A stretch of DNA of 56,792 nt from Zipacnadum sp036504235 (GTDB lineage: Bacteria > Armatimonadota > Zipacnadia > Zipacnadales > Zipacnadaceae), in the NCBI GenBank assembly GCA_036504235.1, contig DASXVN010000057.1, positions 1 to 56,792 on the forward strand, read 5' to 3'. Position numbers and translations under genes: made by a program. How positions within the stretch are numbered: the stretch's first letter is position 1; every line of letters begins with the position of its first letter. Shown piece after piece: positions 16,647 through 26,620 of the stretch. The notes under the pieces are model-generated. The model had not been told where the DNA came from. It worked only from the letters and a program-made list of their open reading frames with translations, and did no database searches.

Positions 16647-18475
16647 GATATGGGCTAAGAGGGGCGCTTTGTCTTATATTAGGCATCATTGCCCTTGGGC
16701 ATTCCGCTGTACAGGCGCAGACCACCGTAATGTTGCCCGTTTATCGGCTCGGCATGGAAATCCAGAGCCTGTCAGACCTGGCCAAGACCGGCGACGATCT
16801 CCACAAGGCCGGCTGCAACCTCGTTCTGGCCCGTGGCCCGCTGGGCGCGGCAGTCATCGCCGGTCTGTGGGAGGCCAACAAGTGGGACATGGAGGTACTG
16901 CTCTCCAGCGAAGGGTTGGGCGATCCGGATGCGGACCGTGATGCCGACCGCGACTGGATACAGCGATTCTATGATTGGACCTACTGGACGCGGGGTGCCC
17001 CGGCCTATCGGGGTTATCTCCTGGCTCCGTCCTCCACCCCGCAGTATGACAGCTACCTGTTGGCCGCTCTGGCTGGCAATCCCCGAGCATCGGGATACGC
17101 CGGAACGTGGCTAGCGACCGGACAGTACGGCTCCAGTGTTTCCCAAAGCCTGGTGAGGGATGCCGTCTTCCTGTCCGTCGAAGAGTTGCTCGGTTCCGCA
17201 ACCGGGTTGAGCGATCAATTTCCTCGCCAATTGAGCGACGGCAATTCGGCTCACACCCTGTTTGCAGTCTTGCCGGGCGAGGGGCCGGGGATCGAAAAAT
17301 TGACGGAGGCCCAGTTGTTGGCTGTCGGCCAAGCGCTCAAAAGGAAGACTGCCGGGATAATCTTCCTTGCGCCGGCCAATGATCAGATACGCGAAATGCA
17401 ATTATCCGTAATCCGCCAACTGGCGGGGGGGCCCGGGAAACCGAATCAAATGAACCGCAAACAAGTCCTCGCCGCCGAGGCCTCCTCCCCCCTCCTCTGG
17501 CGCATGAAGCGCTTCGGCGAGGTGGCTACGGCCGGGCTGACGCCCTACGCTACCCCCGACGGGACTACCGGCTATAGCGTGACCGGGCGGGCGCTGCTTA
17601 ATCTGGCGATCCTCAACCGCAGCGCCTGGGTGGACGCTGCCAAGCTTACCCGCTTCTCGATGCGCATGTTCAGCAGCGGCGAGGGGCAGGCGGTGCTGCT
17701 GGCGCTGTCTACCGCCGGGGAGGTCAGCTACACCCGCGTGGCCGTGCCGGCCGGCTGGCATACTTACGATCTGGACCTCACCAAGGCCACCTGGGAGTCG
17801 CAGCAGCCCGCAGGCGGCAAGTGGGGCGGTAGCACCGGCGTAGTGCAGGGCTTGTCCTTCGCCCCGGTGACTTCGCCCGGCGCGCAGCTTGCTTTTGATT
17901 GGATTCGACTGGAACCCAGCAGCGCCGGTGAGGTAGAATGGGAGCAGGACCTGCAGAGCAGTCTGAGCGACGTGCAGGGCCTGGAAGGCCTCACGGTCGC
18001 CGACGGCGAACTGAAGGGGAAGGCTACCCAGAACGCGGTCAGTTTTGACCTGGTCCTGCCCGCCGGAGGCCTGGCGGTCAAGGGCCTGCCTTTCCTGTCC
18101 TGCGCGGCGACGCCGACCGCGGGACCCGCGCAGGTGCAGTACTGGGGGAAGGCCGCCGGTAAAGACCAGCCGGGCGGGACCGCCCGGTGGACGGTGGAGT
18201 CCGCGCCCCAGCCGGTGTGCGTGAACCTCAGCCGGTTGGGTTTCGCCGGGGCCACCGTGGCCGGCGCGGAGAACTGGGGCGGCTCGACAGGCGCGATCTC
18301 GCGTTTGCGCCTGACCTTCCCGGCTACGCCGGGGCAGGACTGGGCGCTGCGCTGGGTGCGCCTGGGGCCCAACTATGACCTGCGGTCCGTGCCCTCCGAG
18401 GCCGCACCGGAGCCGCCGGCGGAGCTGATGCTGCCGACGCTGCCCGAGCCGGAGCCCGCACCCGGCCCGCAGTAG
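16643..18475 (+). CDS. Secreted protein of unknown function with duplicated C-terminal module
   Basis: 610 residues with a signal peptide (about 1-25, cleavage near VQA-Q). Residues 25-270 form a domain I do not recognise ('LSDLAKTGDDLHKAGCNLVLARG', reminiscent of a TIM-barrel-like layout). Residues about 285-600 contain repeated beta-sandwich-like units. 'WGGSTGVVQGLSFAP' leading to 'LAFDWIRLEP' recurs as 'WGGSTGAISRLRLTFPA' leading to 'WALRWVRLGP', as in carbohydrate-binding-type modules. The first 800 bp or so are visibly less GC-rich than the rest, as if the two halves have different histories. The start overlaps the mfd stop by 4 bp. Confidence 0.75.
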   Translation: MRYGLRGALCLILGIIALGHSAVQAQTTVMLPVYRLGMEIQSLSDLAKTGDDLHKAGCNLVLARGPLGAAVIAGLWEANKWDMEVLLSSEGLGDPDADRDADRDWIQRFYDWTYWTRGAPAYRGYLLAPSSTPQYDSYLLAALAGNPRASGYAGTWLATGQYGSSVSQSLVRDAVFLSVEELLGSATGLSDQFPRQLSDGNSAHTLFAVLPGEGPGIEKLTEAQLLAVGQALKRKTAGIIFLAPANDQIREMQLSVIRQLAGGPGKPNQMNRKQVLAAEASSPLLWRMKRFGEVATAGLTPYATPDGTTGYSVTGRALLNLAILNRSAWVDAAKLTRFSMRMFSSGEGQAVLLALSTAGEVSYTRVAVPAGWHTYDLDLTKATWESQQPAGGKWGGSTGVVQGLSFAPVTSPGAQLAFDWIRLEPSSAGEVEWEQDLQSSLSDVQGLEGLTVADGELKGKATQNAVSFDLVLPAGGLAVKGLPFLSCAATPTAGPAQVQYWGKAAGKDQPGGTARWTVESAPQPVCVNLSRLGFAGATVAGAENWGGSTGAISRLRLTFPATPGQDWALRWVRLGPNYDLRSVPSEAAPEPPAELMLPTLPEPEPAPGPQ

Positions 18476-18524
18476 ATTTGCCCAAGGAGCGCGGCGCCCG
18501 AGCCGCGATATGTGAACGGATTCT

Positions 18525-20009
18525 ATGACGGACGATACAGTTTCACCTGACGAACCCAACCCGAACGACTGCCCGGAAGAGACGCTGGAGCCAGGCGCGC
18601 CTCTGGTGATGGACCTGCCGGAGGAATACTTCGCGGAGTACTGCGAGCCCGAGGAGCTAAGCCCCTGCGAGCAGTGCGAAGGCTCCTGCCTGTCCGAGCC
18701 GGAGGCCGAGGCCCTGACCTGCGGTGCGTCCTGCGAGTGCGATTGCGCCTGCCGCGGCGAAAAGCCGCCCGCCACCCCCGCTCCTGAAGAGGCGGACGAC
18801 TACTGGCCGACACAGTCGCGCGCGGCGATTGGCCTGTGCTTCCGCAAGGGCGGCAAGGTCTACTTCTTCCACCCCGGCGATTTTGAGGTCAAGATCGGCG
18901 ACTGGGTGGTCGTCGAGACCGAAAAGGGCATTGATATCGGCGAGGTGGCCTCCATCAAGCGCTCCCTGGCCCGCGGGGAGCAGGAGCCTACGCGCAGCCT
19001 GGTGCGGTTGGCCTCCCCCGGCGATGTGCGCAAGAAGCAGGCGCTGACCGAAAAGGAGCGCCAGGCTTTCAAGGTCTGCGAGGAGAAAGTCGCCGGCCAC
19101 AAGCTGGAGATGAAGCTGATTGACGCCAGCTACACGCTGGACGGCAAGCGGCTGACCTTTTCGTTCGTCTCCGAGGGCCGCGTGGACTTTCGGGACTTGG
19201 TGCGCGATCTGGCCCAGGCCTTCCGCTGCCGGATCGAGCTGCGCCAGGTGGGGGTACGCGATCAGGCCAAGCTCATCGGCGGCCTCGGCCCCTGCGGCCG
19301 GCCGCTGTGCTGTGCCACCTTCCTGCGCGATTTCTGCAGCGTCGGCATTCGCCTGGCCAAGGACCAGGGGCTGTCGCTCAACCCGGCGAAAATCAGCGGC
19401 AGTTGCGACCGGCTGATGTGCTGCCTGCGCTACGAGCACTCCCAGTACGTGCAGATGAACAAGCGCATGCCCAAGCTGGGGGCAATCGTAGAGAAGGACG
19501 AAATAGTGGGTCAGGTCGTGGAGCGCAACCTGCTCACCGGCACCATCCGCCTGCGCACCGAAGAGGGGCGCGAGGTGGTGCTCACCGAGGAGCAACTCTT
19601 CGGCGACGCGCCGGTGCAACTAGAGCCGGAGGGGCCGCCCAGCATGCTGGCCGCCCGCGAAAACCGCAAGGCCAAGGCCGAGCGGGACTTCGCGGCGGGC
19701 ACCACGCCGCCCGTCAAGCGCCGCGCCAGCACCCGTCCTCAGAAAACCGGCCCGGCCCCCGGCAGCAAGTCCGGGGTCAAGGTGGAGCCCGCGCCCGGCA
19801 CGGAAAAGCCGACCCCCGCCGCTCCGCCGGCCGCGCCGCAGAACCAGGCCGCTCCTCCCGGGGAGGGCCAGGCGCCCGCGCGCAAACGACGCCGCGGTCC
19901 GCGCCGCCGCGGGGGCAAGGGCAAGTCCGGCGGCGGCAACGCGCCGAACAACCCGACCGGCGGCAATCCGCCCAGTGGTGGCCCGCCCGCCGCCTCCGGC
20001 AGCAACTAA
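18525..20009 (+). CDS. PSP1 domain protein (YaaT/RicT-like) with Cys-rich head and basic tail
   Basis: 494 residues. The head (residues 40-76) has nine Cys. The PSP1 domain (about 100-330) contains 'CGRPLCCATFLRDFC' and 'SGSCDRLMCCLRYEH', the cysteines that bind an Fe-S cluster in the Bacillus RicT (YaaT) protein. In Bacillus, RicT works with RicA and RicF in RNA maturation by RNase Y and in sporulation phosphorelay control. The last 130 residues are Pro/Ala/Gly and Arg/Lys rich (KRRRGPRRRGGKG), suitable for RNA or phosphate binding. metG follows 40 bp downstream, a conserved pairing in Firmicutes-like genomes. Confidence 0.88.
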   Translation: MTDDTVSPDEPNPNDCPEETLEPGAPLVMDLPEEYFAEYCEPEELSPCEQCEGSCLSEPEAEALTCGASCECDCACRGEKPPATPAPEEADDYWPTQSRAAIGLCFRKGGKVYFFHPGDFEVKIGDWVVVETEKGIDIGEVASIKRSLARGEQEPTRSLVRLASPGDVRKKQALTEKERQAFKVCEEKVAGHKLEMKLIDASYTLDGKRLTFSFVSEGRVDFRDLVRDLAQAFRCRIELRQVGVRDQAKLIGGLGPCGRPLCCATFLRDFCSVGIRLAKDQGLSLNPAKISGSCDRLMCCLRYEHSQYVQMNKRMPKLGAIVEKDEIVGQVVERNLLTGTIRLRTEEGREVVLTEEQLFGDAPVQLEPEGPPSMLAARENRKAKAERDFAAGTTPPVKRRASTRPQKTGPAPGSKSGVKVEPAPGTEKPTPAAPPAAPQNQAAPPGEGQAPARKRRRGPRRRGGKGKSGGGNAPNNPTGGNPPSGGPPAASGSN

Positions 20010-20049
20010 GACGTCTGTGTCGCCCCTATCATCAACTAAACGCCGCGGA

Positions 20050-22041
20050 ATGAAGAATATGCGAGATACCGAACCCGTCCGGAAGTTCTACATCACCACG
20101 CCCATCTACTATGTCAACGCCAAGCCGCATATCGGCAGCGCCTACTCGACGATCGCCGCCGATGTCCTGGCCCGCTACCACCGGCTCCGGGGCGAAGAAG
20201 TCTTCTTCCTCACCGGCACCGACGAGCACGGGGCCAAGGTCGCGCAAAGCGCCGCCGACCGCAGCCTGACACCCCAGGAGTTCGTGGACGAGATTGTCCC
20301 GCTCTATAAGCAGATGTGGGAGCGGTTGCACATCCAGTACGACCGCTTCATCCGCACCACCGAGGCGGACCACGTGGCCGCGGTGCAGGAGGTCGTCCGT
20401 CGGCTGCTGGCCAGTGGCGACATCTACCTCTCCTCCTACGAGGGCATGTACTGCGTGCCCTGCGAGACCTACCTGCGCGAGTCGGAGCTGGACGAGGGCC
20501 GCTGCCCCGACTGCCAGCGCCCCGTCGAGTCGGTCAGCCAACCCGCCTACTTCTTCCGCGCCTCGCGCTACTCGGACCGCCTGCTGGCCTACATCGAGGA
20601 GCACCCCGAGTTCATCCAGCCGGAGACGCGGCGCCATGAAGTGGTCGCCTACGTCGAGGCCGGACTGCGCGACACCTGCATCAGCCGCGCCGGGAGCGAG
20701 TGGGACATCCCCATCCCGGAGGCGGAAGGCCAGTCGGTCTATGTGTGGCTGGACGCGCTGATCAACTACCTGACCGCGGTCGGCTTCCCGCACCAGGAGG
20801 ACCCCCGCGACCGGTTCTGGCCGCCGGACGTCCAGCTCATGGCCAAGGACATCCTGACCCGCTTCCACGCCACCATCTGGCCGGCGCTACTCATGGCCCT
20901 CGAGGTGCCGCTGCCCCGGCGGCTGTTCGCGCACGGCTATCTGGTGACCGCGGGCGGCGACAAGATGAGCAAGTCCAAGGGCAACGTCGTGGACCCCTGG
21001 GAGGCCGCCAAGGAGCTGGCCGACATCTCCGGCGCCACCACCGCCGTGGCCGTGGACGCCATTCGCTATTTCCTGATGCGCGAGTTCACTTTCGGGTTGG
21101 ACGGCACCTACTCCACGCCCGCCCTATTTGGCCGCTTCAATGCCGATTTAGCCAATGACCTGGGCAACCTTCTCAACCGCACCCTGCCGCTGATTGCCCG
21201 CTACCGGGAGGGCCTCGTGCCCGAGCCGGGACCCGGCGCGGGCGGTCTGGCCGCGGCCCTGGAGCAGGCGCGCGAGCGCGTCGAGCAGGGGCTGGAGGAG
21301 CTGGACTTCCGCGGCGTGCTGGAAGCGATCTGGGAGTTGCTCTCGGCGGCCAATAAGTTCGTGGACCAGCGCGAGCCGTGGGCGCTGTACAAGGCCGCCA
21401 AGCAGGTGGAACTGGACGCCGTACTGTACGACTGCGCCGACTGCCTGCGGGCGGTGGCCCTGTTTGTCTGGCCCTTCCTACCTGCCGTCGCCGCGGAGAT
21501 CTGGGAGCGCCTGGGGCTGCAAGCCGCCGGAATCGTTCCCCAGTGGAAGGACCTGGAAGCCGGCAAGTTGCCCGCCGGACTCCCCGTGGACGCGGGCCAG
21601 CCGCTCTTCCCGCGCATCGACCTGGAGCGGGCCCAGCAGCGTCTGGAAGGCAAAGCAGAGAAGGCCGCGCCCGCGGCGGAAAAGCCCGCGAAGGCGGAGC
21701 AAGCCGCCGTCCCCGCCTGCCTTACGTATGACCAGTTCCAGCAGATGGAGCTGCGTGTCGGCAAGGTCCTGGAGGTCGAGAAGGCCCCGAAGAGCGACAA
21801 GCTCTATGTGCTGCAGGTGGACCTCGGCGAGGAGACCCCGCGGCAGATTGTCGCCGGTCTCGCGCAGGACTTCCCGCCCGAGGAAATCCTCGGCAAGCTG
21901 GTTATTGTGGTCGCCAACCTGGCGCCGGCCACCATCCGCGGGCAGCGATCCTACGGGATGCTGCTAGCCGCCGGCGAGGCCCAGCCGCTGGCCCTGCTGA
22001 CCACCGACCGGGAGTGCCCGACCGGCTCCCGCATCCGCTAG
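20050..22041 (+). CDS. metG: Methionyl-tRNA synthetase with C-terminal tRNA-binding domain
   Basis: About 663 residues. It carries a HIGH-type motif KPHIGSAY (about 21-28), a zinc-type knuckle (CVPC...CPDC) and KMSKSKGN. A C-terminal EMAPII-like tRNA-binding domain follows a Lys/Ala linker ('MELRVGKVLEVEKAPKSDKLYVLQVD' region). It charges tRNA-Met in the cytoplasm. ATG 20050 or ATG 20059 could be the start; GCGGAA precedes both and is spaced better for 20059. The frame is open upstream into the PSP1 gene without a better start. Confidence 0.95.
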   Translation: MKNMRDTEPVRKFYITTPIYYVNAKPHIGSAYSTIAADVLARYHRLRGEEVFFLTGTDEHGAKVAQSAADRSLTPQEFVDEIVPLYKQMWERLHIQYDRFIRTTEADHVAAVQEVVRRLLASGDIYLSSYEGMYCVPCETYLRESELDEGRCPDCQRPVESVSQPAYFFRASRYSDRLLAYIEEHPEFIQPETRRHEVVAYVEAGLRDTCISRAGSEWDIPIPEAEGQSVYVWLDALINYLTAVGFPHQEDPRDRFWPPDVQLMAKDILTRFHATIWPALLMALEVPLPRRLFAHGYLVTAGGDKMSKSKGNVVDPWEAAKELADISGATTAVAVDAIRYFLMREFTFGLDGTYSTPALFGRFNADLANDLGNLLNRTLPLIARYREGLVPEPGPGAGGLAAALEQARERVEQGLEELDFRGVLEAIWELLSAANKFVDQREPWALYKAAKQVELDAVLYDCADCLRAVALFVWPFLPAVAAEIWERLGLQAAGIVPQWKDLEAGKLPAGLPVDAGQPLFPRIDLERAQQRLEGKAEKAAPAAEKPAKAEQAAVPACLTYDQFQQMELRVGKVLEVEKAPKSDKLYVLQVDLGEETPRQIVAGLAQDFPPEEILGKLVIVVANLAPATIRGQRSYGMLLAAGEAQPLALLTTDRECPTGSRIR

Positions 22042-22093
22042 CGGCGATCCGTCCATATCCGATCACGCACTCATCTCAAATGAGGTTGAGCCC

Positions 22094-23596
22094 ATGCCGC
22101 CCAAGCCGAACAAGTCGCAACGGAAAATCGCGGGGACCATTGCCTCGATTACCGGACTAGTCCTCGCCCTGGCCGCCGCCGGAATCCTGGTCAAGCTCGG
22201 CGGCACCGATAGCGTTGCCGTCCATCTCTTCTACCTGCCGATCATCTACGCCGCCTTCGTTTTCGGTGACTACGGGGCCATTCTGGTGGCCCTGGCCGCG
22301 GCCATGATCTGCGGCGTATGGATGCCGGCCGGCTACGAGTTGGACGGGACCCCCCAGGCCCAGGTGCTGCACGAAATCCTCGTGCGCGCCGCTGTCTTCT
22401 ACGTAGTGGGCATCGTCTGCTCCCGCGCCGCGATGGAGCTCAAACGACGCATCGCCGAGCAGCGCACCCTCTACGAAGTAGCCGCCAGCATTACCTCCAC
22501 CCTGCGTATCCGCTCCGTTTTGGACCTCATCGCCCACGCCGCCCTGCAGGTGATGGACGCCAAGGGGTGCGCCATCCGTCTGCTCAACGAGGAGAGCGGC
22601 GAGCTGGAACTGGTCTCCACCGCCGGCCTGAGCAGCGGCTATTGGGAGAAGGGGCCCGTCACGATCGGCAGCAGCCCGGTCAACCAGACCATTCTGCGCG
22701 GCGAGTGGGAAGAGATCTACAACGCCCCCACCGACCCCCGCATTCAGTACCAGCAGGAAGCCCGCGAGGCCGGCCTGACCTCGGTGCTCACCGTGCCGCT
22801 GGCCAGCAAGGACCATGTCACCGGGCTGGTTCGCATCTACGCGCGCCGCCGCCACCACTTCCACCGGCGCGAGGTGGACCTGCTGGAGGCCTTCGCCCAT
22901 CAGGCGTCAGTGGCTATCGAGAACGCGCAGCTCTATGAGGATATCCGGCGCAACTACTTCGAAACGGTGCGGGCGCTGACCCGGGCGATTGAGGCCAAGG
23001 ACCTGGCCACCTTCAGCCATTCCGAGCGCGTGGCGGAGGTCGTGGACCAGATCGCCACCCAGGCGGGGATGAACGCCGACCAGCGCGAGATTCTGCGCTT
23101 TGGCTCCATTCTGCACGACGTGGGCAAGATCGGCATCGGCGAGCAGAGCCTGGAGGCGCGCGAGACCCGGGACACCGAGCAGGTCTTCTACCGCATGCAT
23201 CCGCTCATCGGCCAGAGCATTCTCCAGCCGGTGGGCTTCCTGGAGCCGATCGTGCCGGTGGTGCTCTACCATCACGAGCGCTGGGATGGGCGCGGCTTCC
23301 CCGAGGGGCTCAAGGGCAAGGACATCCCCGAGATGGCGCGGATGGTCGCGATTGCCGACCACTTCGACCGGCTGCGCTACGTGAACGGCGACTCCGTCCC
23401 CGGCATGAGTGTGCGCGAGGCCGTCGAGCAGATCACCGCGGAGGCCAGTAGCCGCTTTGACCCGGAGTTGGTGCGCCTGCTCCGGCGCGTCATCCTGGTC
23501 GGGGCCAACGCGGAACTCCCCGCGACCGCCGACACCGCCCCACCCGAACCGGCCGCCGCGGCACTCCCGCCGCCCCCGGAGGCGCCCGGAGCATGA
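22094..23596 (+). CDS. Membrane GAF/HD-GYP domain protein (c-di-GMP phosphodiesterase type)
   Basis: 500 residues. Three or four membrane segments lie in residues about 13-110 and a GAF sensor domain in about 130-280. An HD-GYP domain occupies about 290-460, with HD in ILHDVGKIG (His about 341) and 'HHERWDGRGFPEG' (about 392-404), the GYP-region signature with R-G-F instead of the canonical GYP. The family usually hydrolyses cyclic di-GMP. GAGG lies 8 nt before the ATG. The stop overlaps the next start in ATGA, so it heads an operon of four tightly packed genes. Confidence 0.9.
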   Translation: MPPKPNKSQRKIAGTIASITGLVLALAAAGILVKLGGTDSVAVHLFYLPIIYAAFVFGDYGAILVALAAAMICGVWMPAGYELDGTPQAQVLHEILVRAAVFYVVGIVCSRAAMELKRRIAEQRTLYEVAASITSTLRIRSVLDLIAHAALQVMDAKGCAIRLLNEESGELELVSTAGLSSGYWEKGPVTIGSSPVNQTILRGEWEEIYNAPTDPRIQYQQEAREAGLTSVLTVPLASKDHVTGLVRIYARRRHHFHRREVDLLEAFAHQASVAIENAQLYEDIRRNYFETVRALTRAIEAKDLATFSHSERVAEVVDQIATQAGMNADQREILRFGSILHDVGKIGIGEQSLEARETRDTEQVFYRMHPLIGQSILQPVGFLEPIVPVVLYHHERWDGRGFPEGLKGKDIPEMARMVAIADHFDRLRYVNGDSVPGMSVREAVEQITAEASSRFDPELVRLLRRVILVGANAELPATADTAPPEPAAAALPPPPEAPGA

Positions 23597-25068
23597 TCCG
23601 GCGCTGGCCCGCGCTGTGCGTGCTGACCCTGAGCCTACTGGCGGCCGTTCACGCGGCTGACCTCCCCACAACCTGGCCCGTGCCGACCTCCGGCTCGCAG
23701 TGGTACCGGCTGGTGCTCCTGGGCCAGCCCTCCGGCTACATGTCCTCCCTCACCCGCCTGGTGCACGACCCCGCCGGCGCGGAGCAGCTCCAAACCGTGG
23801 AGCATCAGGAAATCAAGGTGGCGATGGCCGGCCAGAACCTGCGCATCGTCAGCGACCAGGTGACCACCTACGGCCGCGACCTCGGGCCGGTGCGCTGGCA
23901 ATTGCGCCTGGACAAGATGGGGGTCATTCAGGAGGTCAGCGCCCGGCGGGTCGGCGATTCCCTGCAGGTCACCAGCCTCGAAAGCGGCGTGACTAGCACC
24001 CAGACCTACCTCCTGTCGAAGGATTTCGCCGGTGATGTGGGCGTCTTCTGGGCGGTGGCGCACGGCGACCTCCAGCCCGGGCAGACGCGGACCTTCCAGG
24101 TCTTTCTCCCGCAACTGGCGGCGCTGGACGACGAAGTCGTCACCGTGGGCCCCGTGGAGACCCTGCCGGTGCAGGGCCGCCCCACCAAGACCTTCCCCCT
24201 CGCGATTGAGACCAAGCAGCTAGCCATGCGCCTGAACGTGTGGGTGGATGAACAGGGGATTCCGGTCCGCCTGCAGATGCCGACGCTGCTCGGCGCGCAG
24301 ATGGACCAGGTGACGCAGGAGCAGGCCCTGGCGGAGATCGCGCCGCTGGTTCTCTCCAACTCCATAGCGCTGGACCAGACGCTGCCCGCGGGCCCCCAGC
24401 TGCACCGCCTCACCCTGCAGGCCACCGCGCTGGGGCAGCCGCTCGACCAACTGCTGCCCACCTCGCCGCGCCAGACCCTCAAACTGGGCGCGGCGGGCGC
24501 GGGCACGCTGACGATTACCGCCCAGGAGCCGCCCCCGCACTCGGCGACGCTGCCCGTCACGACAGCGGAGTTGGCCCCTTATCTACAGTCCACGCGCCTC
24601 GCCCCGGCAGACGACCCGCGGATCAAAGAGCTGGCCCGGCAAGCGGTGGGCGACGAGACGGACGCCTATCGGGCCGCGGTCAAGCTGATGGCCTGGACTT
24701 ACCAGCGCCTGCGCAAAATGGAGAGCGAGCCGCGCCCGCTGACGGCGCTGCAAGTGCTCGACCAGGGCGCCGGCGACTGCAAGGACCACGCCCTGCTCAT
24801 GGCCACGCTGGCCCGGGCGGTGGGCCTGCCCTCGCGCTTCGTGGTGGGCCTGGCGGCGATTGGCGACCACCTCTACTACCACGCCTGGGTGGAGGTCTGG
24901 ACCGGCGAGTGGGTGGAGCTGGACCCGACCTGGAACGAGCCCCTCGCCGACGCCGGCCATTTGCGACTGGGCGAGACCGCGCTGGACGACCTGTCCTACT
25001 CGCGCGCCAACCTCGACACCGGCCGGACCGTGGGCACTCTGCAGCTCCAAGTAGTTGATTACCGTTAG
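23593..25068 (+). CDS. Secreted transglutaminase-like protein
   Basis: 491 residues with a signal peptide (about 1-21, ending VHA-A). A long beta-rich region comes first, then a transglutaminase core with Cys396 (GAGDCKDHALL), His430 (YYHAWVEVW) and Asp444 (ELDPTWN), the complete catalytic triad. Bacterial members of this core act as proteases, peptide cyclases or amidases more often than as cross-linkers. It is located in the periplasm or outside the cell. It is coupled by a 4-bp overlap to the HD-GYP gene. Confidence 0.88.
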   Translation: MIRRWPALCVLTLSLLAAVHAADLPTTWPVPTSGSQWYRLVLLGQPSGYMSSLTRLVHDPAGAEQLQTVEHQEIKVAMAGQNLRIVSDQVTTYGRDLGPVRWQLRLDKMGVIQEVSARRVGDSLQVTSLESGVTSTQTYLLSKDFAGDVGVFWAVAHGDLQPGQTRTFQVFLPQLAALDDEVVTVGPVETLPVQGRPTKTFPLAIETKQLAMRLNVWVDEQGIPVRLQMPTLLGAQMDQVTQEQALAEIAPLVLSNSIALDQTLPAGPQLHRLTLQATALGQPLDQLLPTSPRQTLKLGAAGAGTLTITAQEPPPHSATLPVTTAELAPYLQSTRLAPADDPRIKELARQAVGDETDAYRAAVKLMAWTYQRLRKMESEPRPLTALQVLDQGAGDCKDHALLMATLARAVGLPSRFVVGLAAIGDHLYYHAWVEVWTGEWVELDPTWNEPLADAGHLRLGETALDDLSYSRANLDTGRTVGTLQLQVVDYR

Positions 25069-25087
25069 AAGCGGCCGGGATCGGACC

Positions 25088-26620
25088 TTGGCGCCTCCTG
25101 ACGCCGCAGCGCTGCTGGCCACCGAACGCTACGTGACGCCGCTTCCCCGCGGCGGGACGATCGGCCACGCCGCCGTGGTCTATCCGCACGGCTACCCGGT
25201 AGGCATGTCCTCCCTGGCGCTGCACCTGCTCTGGCGCGAGTTGGCCGCCGCCGGTTGGGCCACCGATCGCGCCTTCCTCGACCCGCACCCCGGCTACTCC
25301 CTAGCGCGCAGCCGGCCGCTGCGCGACTTTGACCTGCTCGCGGTCACCTGCTCGTATGAGCTGGACTACCTGCACCTGCCCCGGCTGCTGGAGGCGGGCG
25401 GCGTCCCGGCGCTGCGCGCGGAGCGCGGGCCGAAGCATCCTCTGGTCATCGCCGGGGGACCCGCGGTGACCGCCAATCCCGAGCCGTTGGCCCCCTTCTT
25501 CGACCTGATCTTCATCGGCGAACTGGAGCCGATCTGGCCCGAGCTGAGCGCCGCGCTGGCGCTCGCGCCGCAGTCTCGCTCCGCCGCTCTCGAGGCCGCC
25601 GCGACCGTGCCGGGGGTCTACCTCCCGGGGGACCCGCCGACCGCGCCGGTCCGCCGGCAGGTGCTCCGCGCGGTGGACGATCATCCCTGCTCCTCGGTGC
25701 TGGTCACCCCGGAGGCGGAACTGAGCGACATCTTCCTGGTCGAGACGGGCCGCGGCTGCCCCCAGACCTGCCGCTTTTGCCTGGCGCGCCAGCTCTATCA
25801 CCCCTTCCGCCCGCGCTCGCTGGCCGGACTGCTGGAGACGATCCGCCCCGGGCTGGCCGTGACGCCCAAGATCGGCCTGCTGGGCGCGGCGCTCTCCGAC
25901 CACCCGCACCTGCTGGCGCTGGTCGAGACCCTGCGGGCGGAGGGCGCGCAAGTCTCCACCTCCTCGCTGCGGGTCGGCGCGCTGACCCCGCCGCTGGTGG
26001 AGGCGCTGGCCGCCACCGGCACGCGCAGCCTGACCCTGGCGCCGGAAACCGGCAGCGAGGCCCTGCGCGAGACCCTGGGCAAACCGATTGCCAACCGCGT
26101 CCTGCTGGAGGCCGCCACCACCGCGCAGGCGGCGGGCCTGCATGCGCTCAAGCTGTACTTCATGTTCGGCCTCCCCGAGGAAACCGAGGAGGACCTGGCG
26201 GCGATTGGCGAGCTGATCGCGCAGGTCCGTAGCGCCGCGCCGCGCCTGCGCCTGGAGGTGGCCCTCTCCCCGCTGGTGCCCAAACCGCACACGCCCTGGG
26301 AGAACCTGCCGCTGCTGCCGACGGCGGAGTTGCGCGCCCGCGGCAGTCGCCTGCGCCGCTCCCTGGAGCGCCAGGGGCTGTCGGCGAACGTAGGCTCGTC
26401 GCGCTGGACGCTGGTGCAGACGGCGCTGAGCCGGGGCGGGCAAGAGTTGGCCCCCGCGATTCTGGCCGCCTCCCGCGCCGGCGGCGATTTCGCCGCTGTC
26501 CGCCGCGGCTGGCGCGAGGCGGGGCTGCGCCTGGAGGACTACGCGGAAGCCTCCTCGCCGCCGCCCTGGCGCGTGGTGGACCTGCAGCCCTGTCCACGGG
26601 AACGAGCACCGAAAGCATGA
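25088..26620 (+). CDS. Radical SAM protein with N-terminal B12-binding-like domain
   Basis: About 510 residues. An N-terminal Rossmann-like domain ('VVYPHGYPVGMSSLALHLL') resembles the B12-binding region of this family. The radical SAM core follows, with Cys224, Cys228 and Cys231 (CX3CX2C in GCPQTCRFC) for the 4Fe-4S cluster. 'TLAPETGSEALRETLGKPI' and 'LKLYFMFGLPEET' are typical of the TIGR03960/MiaB-like B12 branch. Start uncertain: TTG 25088 or TTG 25055. It overlaps or abuts the previous gene and overlaps the next by ATGA. The reaction is unknown; relatives act on RNA or small molecules. Confidence 0.85.
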   Translation: MAPPDAAALLATERYVTPLPRGGTIGHAAVVYPHGYPVGMSSLALHLLWRELAAAGWATDRAFLDPHPGYSLARSRPLRDFDLLAVTCSYELDYLHLPRLLEAGGVPALRAERGPKHPLVIAGGPAVTANPEPLAPFFDLIFIGELEPIWPELSAALALAPQSRSAALEAAATVPGVYLPGDPPTAPVRRQVLRAVDDHPCSSVLVTPEAELSDIFLVETGRGCPQTCRFCLARQLYHPFRPRSLAGLLETIRPGLAVTPKIGLLGAALSDHPHLLALVETLRAEGAQVSTSSLRVGALTPPLVEALAATGTRSLTLAPETGSEALRETLGKPIANRVLLEAATTAQAAGLHALKLYFMFGLPEETEEDLAAIGELIAQVRSAAPRLRLEVALSPLVPKPHTPWENLPLLPTAELRARGSRLRRSLERQGLSANVGSSRWTLVQTALSRGGQELAPAILAASRAGGDFAAVRRGWREAGLRLEDYAEASSPPPWRVVDLQPCPRERAPKA

